Of a stretch of DNA of 39,322 nt, positions 14,371 through 22,630 are shown piece after piece. Source of the stretch: a virus; IMG/VR virus record IMGVR_UViG_3300044961_000226, positions 1-39,322 of that record. One strand, 5' to 3'. The notes below the pieces were generated by a model. That model was not told the origin of the DNA and did not search any database. It saw only the letters and a list, made by a program, of their open reading frames with translations. Every line of letters begins with the position of its first letter. Position 1 is the first letter of the stretch. Made by a program: the position numbers and the translations under genes.

Positions 14371-14800
14371 CTTTGTAGAATCAGCAAAAGTTTTAGACTA
14401 CAAACGACTTGGGAAACAACGTCTTGAGTGTAAGCAGATTCTACAAGCGATTTACTTCAATGGCGGATGGGCTAGTCACCCAGCTACGAAAATGTGGCGA
14501 GGGTATGAGAGAGCTTTGGGAGAGTACTGGCTCACGATGTGTAGAGAATGGGCAGCTCGCGGCTACACTGACAACATGTCATCACAAGCAGGACGATTCC
14601 TGGCATCAATGCAATCGGTGCCTCTTGTCCTTCCCCACTGGTTCGGCTGCGAAAGATTCCACGCCTCGCATCGCTCCAACCTCCTCCGTAAAAATCCTAC
14701 TCACTACGAGAAATTCGGTTGGAGTGAGGGTCCTCACTTGCCGTATGTGTGGCCTGACCGTAGTTACGTACCATTGACCCGTAAAATCAGCCCCGTATAA
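14345..14800 (+). CDS. Pyrimidine-dimer DNA glycosylase / endonuclease V-like, 151 aa
   Basis: The N-terminal MQTFLP, then LD--RLGKQRLE, then HPATKMWRGYE, then EWAARGY is the pattern of the MSMEG_6728/T4 endonuclease V-like family (Pyr_excise). T4 endonuclease V starts DNA repair by cutting the glycosidic bond of UV dimers, using its N-terminal amine. A phage role in UV repair, or in cutting unmodified host DNA, is possible. It is the last plus-strand gene before the convergent late operon. The start is the ATG at 14345; the N-terminal homology begins there. Confidence 0.8.
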   Translation: MQTFLPIADFVESAKVLDYKRLGKQRLECKQILQAIYFNGGWASHPATKMWRGYERALGEYWLTMCREWAARGYTDNMSSQAGRFLASMQSVPLVLPHWFGCERFHASHRSNLLRKNPTHYEKFGWSEGPHLPYVWPDRSYVPLTRKISPV

Positions 14801-14874
14801 AGGCTGTCGACGGCCGCAGTAAAATAGGCCGCTAGGGTAGGCTAGGGTAAAAATGCGCCCCTTATAAAAATCCG
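14801..14874. other. Convergent intergenic region
   Basis: Seventy-four bases between the ends of the plus-strand left arm and the minus-strand late operon. It contains a tandem CTAGGGTAGG-like ten-base direct repeat (about 14832-14851) and a weak CGGCC/GGCCG dyad. Transcription from both sides should stop here, but no textbook terminator is visible. Confidence 0.4.
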
Positions 14875-15342
14875 CTACAAAAGACGGATTTCATCCTCTC
14901 TTCTGGCCACTAGTCCTGGGAGTTTTCTACCGCCGCCCCAGACCCATCTTCGTAGCTGGTAGGGGACGTCTCCCCAGTCTCCGTCGTTGATTCTACGGCG
15001 GAGTGTAGATGAACGTAGTCGTCCTTCACCGAGATTAAATGTGAAGTCAATGATGGCAGCGAGTCTTCCGGGGCTACTCCTCGCGAGTGACGGGCAATGG
15101 CGGAGAGTAGCTGCGAGAGCGATGATGAGATCATGCTGAAGATAGACACGCGCTGTCTCCTCAGTTATCGGAGGATGATCTTTTTGGCAAAGATGCCCAT
15201 ACCCTATCGTCCAGTATCCAGCGGGGCACAGATATGGAACAGCCACGTTTCCGACTTTGCGATGGAACCCCTCCCATCGAACGCATAGCTCACTTGCTAG
15301 GTTTAATGCGTCGATCACGAGAGGGGTCTGGACCTGACTCAC
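14875..15342 (-). CDS. Endolysin, GH24 lysozyme (muramidase), 155 aa
   Basis: Cleaves peptidoglycan at the end of infection. The GH24 catalytic signature is visible: E24 in WEGFH, then C39-P-A-G-Y-W-T45-IGYGH, with Cys in place of the usual Asp, as in some phage lysozymes. No signal-anchor helix is seen, so release needs the holin encoded just upstream. The start is a GTG with GAGGAG, overlapping the end of the metallopeptidase-like gene by 53 bases. It is the last gene of the late operon. Confidence 0.9.
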   Translation of the reverse strand: MSQVQTPLVIDALNLASELCVRWEGFHRKVGNVAVPYLCPAGYWTIGYGHLCQKDHPPITEETARVYLQHDLIIALAATLRHCPSLARSSPGRLAAIIDFTFNLGEGRLRSSTLRRRINDGDWGDVPYQLRRWVWGGGRKLPGLVARREDEIRLL

Positions 15343-16240
15343 GGTATCTCCTCAAATACTTCGCCATGATTTTTGGATCCATCATGGCGTCATACCATTC
15401 AGTCTGAAGTTTATAATCCACTACTGGCTGACTACGGTACCCTGCCTCTGCCATCTTCCTTGGAATGTACTCCAATCTTCGCAGCTCAGCAGCGATATGT
15501 TCTTGCATCGGCACGGCAGCACGTTGTTCTGGAGTCCAATTCTTACGCATTTGCGTGACACGCGCTTCAACTTCACCTAGATTAGAAAGGTATTTCTGGA
15601 AACTTTCCGATTCTGCCAGACTAGCTCCTTTCGACACGAAATCTTCAATGTTCTGAATCGCATGAGTTCCCTCATGTAGGACAGTAGATCGTGACCAAGC
15701 GGGATTATCTATGATTCTAGAGTTTAGGACTATCTCTTTGGGAATGCGTCTGTATCGACCCCTCAGGTTAGGCCCAAGATCTTCAACTTTAATCTTATAT
15801 GAAGCTAACTGCGGGTATTGCTCATACAAAGCAGGATGTTGAAATACACTGCCGAGGTTGGTACTCCCCAGTTTCTTCAGTGTTTCTGTATCGAGCATAG
15901 AAGCTTCGTCAGGTATCTCGAATTTTCGTGAACCGTAAGGGTCTATCCAAGTTTCAGAGTTAGGAGGAGGCTTCTTAGATCTACGCATGCCTCCCACCAT
16001 GTCCATCATCCCAGGACCACGCTGACGGAGAGCTTTAATCAAATCGAGACCCGGAATCAATCCGGCAACCCCCTCCATTTTCTCGGCACCAGTGGAGGTA
16101 GGATCGACCACTGCCGCTGCATCTATGACATCATTAGCTCCAGGAATAAAAGAGGCAACCGTAGTCGCCTCCGGGTGCTTTTTCATCTGCCCGCGGAGTA
16201 ACGTGGCAACCTGAGCTACGAAGTCATTTTGCGGTTTCAT
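15290..16240 (-). CDS. HExxH metallopeptidase-like protein, 316 aa
   Basis: The middle carries VLHEGTHAIQ with the zinc motif H189-E-G-T-H193, and GEVEAR at 222-227 could supply the third ligand. This pairing is typical of the metallopeptidase-like domains in large polyvalent phage proteins. The N-terminus has an Ala/Gly/Pro-rich segment (ASFIPGANDVIDAAAVVD) like those in toxin or lysis-associated peptidases. It lies between holin and endolysin, so roles in lysis, tail-tip digestion of the envelope or virion maturation are possible. Start ATG 16240 overlaps the holin stop. Confidence 0.75.
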   Translation of the reverse strand: MKPQNDFVAQVATLLRGQMKKHPEATTVASFIPGANDVIDAAAVVDPTSTGAEKMEGVAGLIPGLDLIKALRQRGPGMMDMVGGMRRSKKPPPNSETWIDPYGSRKFEIPDEASMLDTETLKKLGSTNLGSVFQHPALYEQYPQLASYKIKVEDLGPNLRGRYRRIPKEIVLNSRIIDNPAWSRSTVLHEGTHAIQNIEDFVSKGASLAESESFQKYLSNLGEVEARVTQMRKNWTPEQRAAVPMQEHIAAELRRLEYIPRKMAEAGYRSQPVVDYKLQTEWYDAMMDPKIMAKYLRRYRESGPDPSRDRRIKPSK

Positions 16241-16713
16241 CGTAGTGCTTTGTCAAACACCCTGCCAAGGAACCAGAAGTTGAGGATGGCAGCCATCATA
16301 GCCTGATCTGCGTCAGTCCACCAGACTTTTACGGCCGCGAACAGCTCCATCTCCGAAGTGTAATGATTCAATGTGATGAGTTTAACTCCAACCCACATCG
16401 CGAAGACAATATAAGTCACAGTAGGGCGAACCAAAGCATTGATGCCATCAATGATCTTAATGCCCGACTGCGTTGCCTGCGATTTTACAGATTCCTGGAG
16501 AGCCTCAACAGCGACTTTGAATTGTTCGTTCGCAGCCTGCTGATCGATGATAGAAATCTGATTAGCGGTTCTAGCTTCATCAAGTTTGATCTGATTCTCA
16601 AACATTAGAAGCTCGTGCTTTCGTTCTCCTTTGCGGTCGAAGAACTTAAAAAGCTCGGGGGCGAGGCGAGTCGCACCGCCTAACAAGCCCCCGAGAAGGC
16701 TGGCTTCAATCAT
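16237..16713 (-). CDS. Holin, 3TM gene-transfer-agent type, 158 aa
   Basis: The N-terminus (GGLLGGATRLAPELFKFFDR), a long charged helix, then IDGINALVRPTVTYIVFAMWVG and a final hydrophobic segment match the GTA-type 3TM holin family. It would form inner-membrane lesions that let the cytoplasmic endolysin reach peptidoglycan. It overlaps both neighbours by ATGA-like four-base junctions, forming a lysis module with the genes on each side. Confidence 0.8.
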   Translation of the reverse strand: MIEASLLGGLLGGATRLAPELFKFFDRKGERKHELLMFENQIKLDEARTANQISIIDQQAANEQFKVAVEALQESVKSQATQSGIKIIDGINALVRPTVTYIVFAMWVGVKLITLNHYTSEMELFAAVKVWWTDADQAMMAAILNFWFLGRVFDKALR

Positions 16714-16952
16714 TGCTGTCTCCGAAGTAGAATTTGATTGATGCTGTTTTGGATAGCAGAGAGCTGACTCCTAGTCTCCTCTCTGTGGTCATGAAAATCT
16801 TTCTTGAGATCTGAGATGGCATCTTTTTCGGCCTTGCTCTTCTCAAGCTCATCAACCCTTCTGTGTAGACGATCAGCACTCCATTTCAGTACGGCCACAA
16901 AACCTCCGAGGATTGCTAGAATGAGCCAATCGACAAATTCATTAGTTGACAT
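16710..16952 (-). CDS. Small membrane protein with coiled coil, spanin-like or holin partner, 80 aa
   Basis: One N-terminal transmembrane helix (WLILAILGGFVAVLKW, residues 9-24) is followed by a charged coiled coil to the end. This topology is seen in inner-membrane spanins and in holin accessory proteins. No outer-membrane lipoprotein partner is recognised nearby, so the spanin assignment is open. Start ATG 16952; the upstream 58-aa gene overlaps it by 11 bases. Confidence 0.65.
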   Translation of the reverse strand: MSTNEFVDWLILAILGGFVAVLKWSADRLHRRVDELEKSKAEKDAISDLKKDFHDHREETRSQLSAIQNSINQILLRRQQ

Positions 16953-17118
16953 CCTTATTTTCCTTGTCTCTCAACTGAGGAAACAACTCCCCCTCAATGA
17001 TCGGTTTAGCTTGATTGTACGGGAGATACTTAGCCAAGACATCGATAATAATAGCGACAGTCTCGGGCTTAAGCGTAAGAGTGACTGGGCCGTTGAGTTC
17101 GATTTTATCTTCGTTCAT
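16942..17118 (-). CDS. Hypothetical protein, 58 aa
   Basis: A short frame in the lysis module. It begins MNEDKIELNGPVTLTLKPETV, with an amphipathic strand-helix start and IIEGEL near the end. TTGAGGA is upstream, and it overlaps the next gene start by 11 bases, so it fills the gap between the glycine-rich tail protein and the lysis genes. Function unknown. Confidence 0.65.
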   Translation of the reverse strand: MNEDKIELNGPVTLTLKPETVAIIIDVLAKYLPYNQAKPIIEGELFPQLRDKENKDVN

Positions 17119-17128
17119 TGTTGTATCC

Positions 17129-17728
17129 TCAAGTGAATGTTATGGTTACGGAGCCTGCTGCTCCCGCACCGCTAAATATACCATTCGCGCCGGGGCTGCC
17201 ACCACCACCGCCGCCCGGCGCCGTGCCTGCTCCACCCGGCGAGCCATTAGCACCTCCTGCTCCACCGTCCGGGGTTCCTCCCGCTCCACCGCTCGACAAG
17301 GTTCCCGCAGAGCCATTAGCTCCACTAGAGAATCCGCTAGTGGAGAATCCTCCTCCGCCTCCTGCCGTCATAGTTCCGCCTTCACCACCAGCAGCAATCT
17401 CCGAATAAGTGACCCCGTTGAAGGTAGCGTTGACAGTCGTGTCTCCTCCGTTGGATCCTGTTCCGTCAGTGCTGCGTCCATTAGCTCCCGCTGCCACCGT
17501 GACTGAAACAGGATCGGACCCTACGGCCGGTGCACTGTCGATGGTGCCACGAGCTCCACCCCCTCCGCCTCCGGGGGATCCTGCATTCGCTTTGCCGCCC
17601 GCTCCACCACCACCGTAGGCCACGAGTCTCACGCGAGAAGTCCCCATAGGCGCAACGAAGGAGTGAGATCCTGGAGGAGGAGCGTACACCGCTGGAGGGA
17701 ACGTAGTTTGTCTGGCTGCAAAACTCAT
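17129..17728 (-). CDS. Glycine-rich tail-tip/adhesin protein, 199 aa
   Basis: The N-terminal 35 residues precede a chain dominated by Gly runs (GGGGAGG, GGGGGG and similar), with short beta segments between. This is the phage glycine-rich-domain type found at the tips of tail fibres, where polyglycine II-like helices form a receptor-binding surface. It is directly downstream of the tail fibre gene with an overlapping stop/start (TGATG). The role as fibre tip or adhesin is inferred from composition and position. Confidence 0.75.
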   Translation of the reverse strand: MSFAARQTTFPPAVYAPPPGSHSFVAPMGTSRVRLVAYGGGGAGGKANAGSPGGGGGGARGTIDSAPAVGSDPVSVTVAAGANGRSTDGTGSNGGDTTVNATFNGVTYSEIAAGGEGGTMTAGGGGGFSTSGFSSGANGSAGTLSSGGAGGTPDGGAGGANGSPGGAGTAPGGGGGGSPGANGIFSGAGAAGSVTITFT

Positions 17729-19458
17729 CAGGCAAATCCTTTGCTGAGCGAAGCGTACCAGAGCCCAGTGCTGCTTCGGTAAGTAGCTACCATTAGGTCA
17801 ACAGCATTGGCCGCCGTAGAGAGAATACCTGCCAACCCACCCGGCCAGCGAAAAGTGGAAGGCCATGTCATCGTGCGACCACCCGTAGCGTCCTGGGTAA
17901 TGAACCAGTTGATCGTCTGCCCATCTTGAGGGTTGGACAGTGTCGGGGCAGTAGTCACGTTAGCGGTAAATGTCGTCGTGAATACATTTGATAGACGACA
18001 ATCAACAGTCATCGCGGTAGGGCTAAATGTCACTGCCACGGGAGTAGTAGCTACTGCTCCAGCGATAGTGACATTACCAGCAGAAGCAATGGTCACCCGA
18101 AGTACGCCATTCGTATAGATCCTATGACTTGTGAATGCTCCCGTGCAATCTGTGTAGAAACCACTTCCGTCGAATGACTGAATAAATGAAGAGCCACCGT
18201 TATTCGTCACGACGGTAGTGCCGTTGACAGTCAGAGCTGCTCCACTAGTCGGCGCAGCAATAGTGACACTTCCAGTGGACCCTACAGTGATGCGATCTGC
18301 TGAGGCCGTATTGTCGCGCAGCACGAATGTGCCCGTGCTGTTGTTTGAGCGCAGTGCGTAATCTCGGCCGCTTCCGCCTGTGCTGGACAACACTGCAATC
18401 GTGTCGTTGCCCGCAACAGTCATCGTTACAGTGTTCGCGCCAGCTGCGCCAGTGATGGCCAGAGTAGTCCCGCTACTCGGCGCTGCGATGGTGATGTTGC
18501 CTGATAGATTAATAGACAGAGGAACCCGCGTTCCGTCCGATATTCGGAACGATCCAGATGACGCGAAATTTTCAATATCCCAGTTTACGACACCTGTTTG
18601 ACCAAGACGTATACCGGAAGTATTCCCTGAAGAGACAGACTGTAGGAACCCATACCCACCGCCAGATGCATAAATAGCAACGAATGCAGAAGACGCTGAA
18701 TTCACCGCAGCAGTGATGGTATCTCCGCTACTCGGCGCATTGATAACGACGTTACCCGCGGAGGAGATTCTTACTCGCTGACCATTGCCTGCATACAGGT
18801 CTAGTGGATGCGAGCTAACTGAACCGATATACACAGCATTATTTGACGTGTCACTTCCAATGTCAAATGAGCGCGTGTTGTCGGTAAATAGAGCGAACGA
18901 TTGATTTGCGATACCGTTAATCTGCAGCGTCCTATTGCTGCTCGGGGCTGCGATAGTGACATTGCCAGCAGAAGAAATGGTTACCCGAAGTACGTTATTC
19001 GTATAGATCCTATGGCTTGTGAATGCTCCCGTGCAATCTGTGTAGAAACCACTTCCGTCGAATGACTGAATAAATGAAGAACCACCGTTATTCGTCACGA
19101 CGGTAGTACCGTTGACAGTCAGAGCTGCCCCACTATTCGGCGCAGCAATAGTGACATTGCCTGCGGTTCCTACCGTGATACGAGTATTAGCCCCTGTAGA
19201 AATACCGAGCGCATCCACCCCAATGCGATACAAACCCGTATCGCGGTCTGCGTCAAAAGTTAGCCCCGGAGCGCCGACCGTTCCGTCAATAAGTTTGAGG
19301 GCGGCAGTCATAGCCCCGTCGCCAGTACGATCAAGAGAATCTGTCAGCGCAGTAGCTATATCGCTCAGAGTGCTGTTAGCCCAAACTGAGCTGATTGTCG
19401 ATCCAGAAGTTACGGCTGGATTCGGTAGCGTGTAGACTCCAGATGGATTACGGGGCAT
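17728..19458 (-). CDS. Tail fibre protein, 576 aa
   Basis: The N-terminus (MPRNPSGVYTLPNPAVTSGSTISS...) is the usual start of phage tail-fibre proteins that attach to the tail. The rest is a string of beta repeats with the recurring motif VTIA-APSSG and AALTVNGTT, as in beta-helical fibres with an LPS or surface-receptor role. A segment of about 71 residues is duplicated (see 18062-18274 and 18950-19162). The ATG at 19458 has GGAGAG upstream; longer starts read into the preceding gene. It overlaps the ejection-protein gene by 11 bases. Confidence 0.85.
   Translation of the reverse strand: MPRNPSGVYTLPNPAVTSGSTISSVWANSTLSDIATALTDSLDRTGDGAMTAALKLIDGTVGAPGLTFDADRDTGLYRIGVDALGISTGANTRITVGTAGNVTIAAPNSGAALTVNGTTVVTNNGGSSFIQSFDGSGFYTDCTGAFTSHRIYTNNVLRVTISSAGNVTIAAPSSNRTLQINGIANQSFALFTDNTRSFDIGSDTSNNAVYIGSVSSHPLDLYAGNGQRVRISSAGNVVINAPSSGDTITAAVNSASSAFVAIYASGGGYGFLQSVSSGNTSGIRLGQTGVVNWDIENFASSGSFRISDGTRVPLSINLSGNITIAAPSSGTTLAITGAAGANTVTMTVAGNDTIAVLSSTGGSGRDYALRSNNSTGTFVLRDNTASADRITVGSTGSVTIAAPTSGAALTVNGTTVVTNNGGSSFIQSFDGSGFYTDCTGAFTSHRIYTNGVLRVTIASAGNVTIAGAVATTPVAVTFSPTAMTVDCRLSNVFTTTFTANVTTAPTLSNPQDGQTINWFITQDATGGRTMTWPSTFRWPGGLAGILSTAANAVDLMVATYRSSTGLWYASLSKGFA
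18062..18274 (-). repeat. Tail-fibre internal repeat, copy near the C-terminus
   Basis: A 213-base segment repeated in the same orientation and frame at 18950-19162, exactly 888 bases away. The two copies differ at a modest number of mostly third-position bases. The encoded unit includes SSFIQSFDGSGFY and FTSHRIYTN. Confidence 0.9.
18950..19162 (-). repeat. Tail-fibre internal repeat, copy near the N-terminus
   Basis: Partner of 18062-18274. Both copies keep the frame of the fibre gene, so domain duplication rather than assembly duplication is likely. The flanking repeats are more diverged versions of the same beta motif. Confidence 0.9.
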
Positions 19459-21214
19459 TGAAATTCTCTCCAGTTTCAGTAGTCGCTGCCCGACGCATTG
19501 CGGCACCGACCTCAGCCGCAAATTTCGGATTCTTACGAAGGAACTCTGCAATCTTCATCTGTGTAGCAGTATCCCCATACAGAAATTTCTGTGCCGTGCG
19601 GGAAGCGAGAGCATTTCCACCCCCGACCACAGCCGCCGCTCCGGGGAGGCTGAGGCCACCTCCCATGACGGTAGCTCCCAAACCAGCACTGAACATCCAA
19701 GGACTCACAGAACGAAGGTACTTGTTCGTTCCTGATGCAGACTGTCCGAGAACCTGAGTAGAAATGTCTGCAAGAGTCTTGTTATGAGTGCCCAGAGGAG
19801 CGGAGGCCGCCAACTGTCCCGGGGTGAAATTCCCCATATTCCTCTTAGCACTAATCGCGGCTTTGCGAATAGCCTCTAACTCAGGGTACTGCTGATTAGC
19901 AGCTTTATACATGCGAAGATCTCTGGTGCCTGCGATGTCACTAGAAACTATATCGTCTAGCTTAGCACGAGCTTTCTCCAACAGAGATTTGACCCTCGCT
20001 GCTCCTGGAGTTGTAGAGTTTCCCAGAGCTTTAATTCTCTTCTGAAGAGCATTCTTGGCATCAAGAAGATTGTAGCCAGTGATGAGAGTATCTACCCGAT
20101 CCTTAGTTCCTGATCCTGGCCCCAACAATTCGCCGACTACTTCTTTCTTAACCCGAGCACGAAGAGTGTCGTCAAGAATATCCTTAACTTCATTGAGGTA
20201 CTGCTCAGGAATCTCATCACCAATCGCAGCGCCTTTACGAAGTGACTCTACAACATCGTCAGACCAATTCTCCGGAATGCGAAAAACATATTTCTTAACT
20301 TCGTCGTACACGTTATTGAAATCGCCTTTCAACCTGCGAACTGCGGAGGCAGTAGCTTTCTCAGCTCCGTCGCCAATTCTACCAACCGGAACCTGACCAC
20401 TGAGTTCGCCAGCAGCTTCTTTCAACGCCATCCGACGAAAGACAGCTTCGGCTTCATCAGCTTGATTTTGAAACTGTCCACGAACAAATGGAACAACGTC
20501 AAGATTTCGGTAGGTACCTGAGATGATTTTACTCGCCTTGTCGTCTTTACTCGCGCCTTGTGTAACGGGGATGAAAATATCCTCCCCAGCATTCCGGGCC
20601 ATAGTTTCTAGAGCCAGCGCGTCGTCCGACTTCTTTACCAGTCCACGAATGCCTCGACCAGCAGCACGACCTGCTAGGTTGAGTCCTCCGCCCACAACAG
20701 CGCCAGTCGCACCCGCCTGTAGACGTTGCCCTGGATCAGCGTATAGAGCACTGTTTAAACCGCCTTCGACGGCCGCTGCGCCCGCCCCTAGCCCTAGCCC
20801 ACCCGCTAGCTTTGGGGCCATCGACGCCAGCCTCGATGCGCCTCCGGCCACGCCGAAGCCGACCGGCGCAGTAGCGGCTACTTGCCCTACCAAACTCCCG
20901 GTGAACCCACCACCAGTCTCTTCAATCTCTCGCCCTATCCGATTGACTTCCTTGGCCCGTTCGTCATCGACGAGTCCAACCATGTTCCCAAGATTTGTAC
21001 CCAAACGATGGAAGGCTGAAGTGTTACCGACGGCAAGATTATGAAGGAATGAGGAATCAGCATTAGTTCCGTATTTCGCCTTGAATTCTTTAGAATTCGG
21101 ATCGTACTCGGCTGGATTAGCTTTGATTTTCTCCCGCATTTGCTCGACTCGCAGCGCCTTACGACGCTCGAGTTCACGACGGGCCAATTCTTTCAATGCC
21201 GCATTACGGTCCAT
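19448..21214 (-). CDS. Internal virion / DNA ejection protein, 588 aa
   Basis: A large, mainly helical protein with a charged N-terminus, a Gly/Ala-rich hydrophobic stretch at about residues 95-195 (TGSLVGQVAATAPVGFGVAGG and GGLGLGAGAAA) and another near 510-545. This mix of long helices and membrane-active Gly/Ala segments is typical of podovirus ejection proteins that form a conduit across the envelope. It is one of three or four such genes in a row before the tail fibre. Overlaps both neighbours by 11 bases. Confidence 0.7.
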   Translation of the reverse strand: MDRNAALKELARRELERRKALRVEQMREKIKANPAEYDPNSKEFKAKYGTNADSSFLHNLAVGNTSAFHRLGTNLGNMVGLVDDERAKEVNRIGREIEETGGGFTGSLVGQVAATAPVGFGVAGGASRLASMAPKLAGGLGLGAGAAAVEGGLNSALYADPGQRLQAGATGAVVGGGLNLAGRAAGRGIRGLVKKSDDALALETMARNAGEDIFIPVTQGASKDDKASKIISGTYRNLDVVPFVRGQFQNQADEAEAVFRRMALKEAAGELSGQVPVGRIGDGAEKATASAVRRLKGDFNNVYDEVKKYVFRIPENWSDDVVESLRKGAAIGDEIPEQYLNEVKDILDDTLRARVKKEVVGELLGPGSGTKDRVDTLITGYNLLDAKNALQKRIKALGNSTTPGAARVKSLLEKARAKLDDIVSSDIAGTRDLRMYKAANQQYPELEAIRKAAISAKRNMGNFTPGQLAASAPLGTHNKTLADISTQVLGQSASGTNKYLRSVSPWMFSAGLGATVMGGGLSLPGAAAVVGGGNALASRTAQKFLYGDTATQMKIAEFLRKNPKFAAEVGAAMRRAATTETGENFNAP

Positions 21215-22154
21215 TGAGGATTCTCTCTAACTCTTCATCACTAAGCTGAGTTATATCCACCCCTGTAGCGGATTCAGTGTATTTCTCCATCGTAGACTTA
21301 CCGCCCGACTTCGGTCCCGGACCAACGGGAGGAGGTGCGCCAAGATCAATTCCAGCGAAATACCCCTCCACAGCTTCTGGATCATAACCGTTGCGGATGG
21401 CGTTGTCTCGTATCTGCCTGAGTTTGCGCTGGTGAATGTCACGAATGACCTTCATCTTAGCACGAATTTGATCATCCGTGTCACTAGGATTGAACGTTGC
21501 TTCTTTCCAAGACTTCAACTCGTTAGCAGTAAGAGTAGCACCGAACAAAGCATATCGTTCTGGAAGGTTTGAGAACCTTTGAACCTGATTCCACCACCGA
21601 GCCGCGTCTTTGGCGGTCTGAGTACTAAGACCCGGATTGGCATTTGCCCATGCGATCCGAGCTTCATTAGTCTTGAAAATGCCTGGAGAAGCATACTCGG
21701 GCTTGTAAGAAGACATCAAATCATTGAAAGCTGCGAAGTCTGATGCACCTGTCTCCATCCTCTTAGAAAGACCATCAGAAATCTTGCGGTATTCAGGGCC
21801 GCCCGCGTTCGAACGTCGCTCCATAGAAGCGTCACGATTCAGCGATGCAAGATAATCCAGCGTGTTGCCACGACGAGTTTCAGCAAGAACGTCAGCCATG
21901 TGCTTGAGTTGAGCGTCCTGATACGACTTAGTTTGTGCATTATCGGCATCTTTCTGTCGTATATCCTGAAGCATCTTGGCGAAATTGTCCGCAGAAGAAA
22001 TCTGACCCTGACCAAATGGCGCAAGGATCCTATCTCCGGACATCTGACCAAGTTCGCCAAGAAGACGCTGACGACGCAGTTGCTCTGCCAGCTTCATCTG
22101 AATGGCTTTATCAGTCGGAGCTTCTCCGATAAGAGCTGCGTAGATGTCGTCCAT
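21204..22154 (-). CDS. Internal virion / ejection-type protein, 316 aa
   Basis: An all-helical protein rich in Gln, Arg, Lys and Asp, with an acidic C-terminus (DITQLSDEELERILNG). The ending resembles the acidic starts and ends of its neighbours. No enzymatic motif is seen. Position between two other ejection-type genes suggests it is packaged and released with DNA. The start overlaps the upstream stop as TAATG. Confidence 0.6.
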   Translation of the reverse strand: MDDIYAALIGEAPTDKAIQMKLAEQLRRQRLLGELGQMSGDRILAPFGQGQISSADNFAKMLQDIRQKDADNAQTKSYQDAQLKHMADVLAETRRGNTLDYLASLNRDASMERRSNAGGPEYRKISDGLSKRMETGASDFAAFNDLMSSYKPEYASPGIFKTNEARIAWANANPGLSTQTAKDAARWWNQVQRFSNLPERYALFGATLTANELKSWKEATFNPSDTDDQIRAKMKVIRDIHQRKLRQIRDNAIRNGYDPEAVEGYFAGIDLGAPPPVGPGPKSGGKSTMEKYTESATGVDITQLSDEELERILNGP

Positions 22155-22630
22155 TAGTAATTCAGTCCCAGTAGGAAATCACGAGAGGAGCGACCACGAC
22201 GGGGAGGCCCAGGAGATACTGGAGGACGAGGCTGACGTAACTGTTGAGCTACCTGCATCTGAAACATCGGTTCGGGAACGTTAACCTCCATGGAAGACTG
22301 GGTCGGGTCTTCCATAATCGGAGCAGGATTCCCACGCCATGCTCTACCATACGCTTGTCGGCCAGCTCGCTGCTGAGCTCTGGAATTAGCCAGAGCTTCC
22401 TCGATAGCTTTCTCCTTTTGATTCATCTTCACCATCTCCATCGCCCGAGCGAGATGCTCAAGAGGGTGATTAGCGGTGTAGATGTCGCCAGCCTGCCTGC
22501 CCTGAAGAGGACTCATGTTCCCACGCAGCTTTTGAAGCATGGCTAGCTGAAGTAGGGCATCCTGAGACGAGTCCTCCATGGACCCGCTGTTCAGAATCTG
22601 CTCAAGTTCTTGTGCTGTTAAATCGTCCAT
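22154..22630 (-). CDS. Virion-associated protein, 158 aa
   Basis: An unrecognised Gln/Met-rich helical protein with a Pro/Arg-rich tail. It begins MDDLTAQELEQILN; the 21204 protein ends in a similar LSDEELERILN motif, which may be a shared docking segment. The ATG at 22630 shares bases with the upstream stop (TAATG); a longer start at 22642 is less likely. Role inferred from the structural operon. Confidence 0.6.
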   Translation of the reverse strand: MDDLTAQELEQILNSGSMEDSSQDALLQLAMLQKLRGNMSPLQGRQAGDIYTANHPLEHLARAMEMVKMNQKEKAIEEALANSRAQQRAGRQAYGRAWRGNPAPIMEDPTQSSMEVNVPEPMFQMQVAQQLRQPRPPVSPGPPRRGRSSRDFLLGLNY

